The notes under the pieces are model-generated. The model worked only from the letters and a program-made list of their open reading frames with translations. It searched no databases and was not told the origin of the DNA. Shown piece by piece: positions 63,900 to 64,000 of a stretch of DNA of 64,000 nt. Source of the stretch: Hemibagrus wyckioides (lineage: Eukaryota > Chordata > Actinopteri > Siluriformes > Bagridae); contig NC_080717.1 of assembly GCF_019097595.1 (NCBI RefSeq), positions 28,642,876-28,706,875 of the forward strand. Reading direction: 5' to 3'. Made by a program: the position numbers and the translations under genes. The number at the start of each line of letters is the position of its first letter. Positions within the stretch are counted from its first letter, which is position 1.

Positions 63900-64000
63900 G
63901 CATGTTTCTCTCTCATCCTCATTATTCTCCAAGAAAGCTTTACTTCTACTACTTCTCGAATATCATTCACTTTAATCACAATCTCCAGCCCAGGACAGAT

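Overview
The window is ordinary nuclear DNA of a ray-finned fish. It carries spliced vertebrate genes, many (CA)n, (TATC)n and AT-rich microsatellites, tRNA-derived SINEs, L2-like and L1-like LINE fragments, and an unusually dense set of Tc1/mariner DNA transposons. The Tc1 content would suit a catfish or another otophysan fish, but the species cannot be fixed from sequence alone.

Two protein genes are supported, both on the plus strand and in tandem. The first is a CRY2-type vertebrate cryptochrome (cry2): 11 coding exons from 23816 to 40072, giving 600 residues, plus a non-coding 3' exon that ends near 41885. The second is the 5' three quarters of mapk8ip1 (JIP1/IB1, a JNK-pathway scaffold): six exons from 44801 to 63899, with the PTB domain and most of the SH3 domain lying beyond the right edge. 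CRY2 and MAPK8IP1 are also neighbours in this order in human, so this is conserved synteny. There is no operon-like link: one gene is a circadian repressor, the other a kinase scaffold.

Region by region. 1-23.2 kb is gene-poor and repeat-rich: a 46-bp AT-rich minisatellite, several nonautonomous Tc1 elements, LINE and SINE fragments, a Tigger-like element and one complete 1248-bp Tc1 element with an intact transposase. It also holds one unassigned exon-like ORF on the minus strand (14271-14406) and one short TATA-associated ORF (20459-20584). 23.2-23.8 kb is the cry2 promoter, with three perfect CACGTG E-boxes and a CRE-like site. 23.8-41.9 kb is cry2, whose introns hold a second complete Tc1 element, several MITEs and SINEs, and a 36-bp minisatellite of 12 copies in the 3'UTR intron. 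41.9-44.8 kb is the intergenic gap. 44.8-64 kb is mapk8ip1, whose introns hold more Tc1-type elements, simple repeats and possible conserved non-coding stretches.

The most notable observations are: (1) mapk8ip1 intron 1 begins with (AC)n and ends with (GT)n directly against the splice acceptor, the architecture of fish introns thought to be bridged by RNA pairing instead of a polypyrimidine tract; (2) two full-length, near-identical Tc1 copies with intact DD34E transposases, suggesting recent activity; (3) a Tc1 copy whose right junction falls inside another transposon whose left end is missing; (4) two kinds of deletion derivative that keep opposite halves of the transposase; (5) a possible GC-AG intron in mapk8ip1 and an Arg-to-Cys change in the cry2 flavin-pocket segment. 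I found no CRISPR array, no functional tRNA or rRNA and no prokaryotic features.
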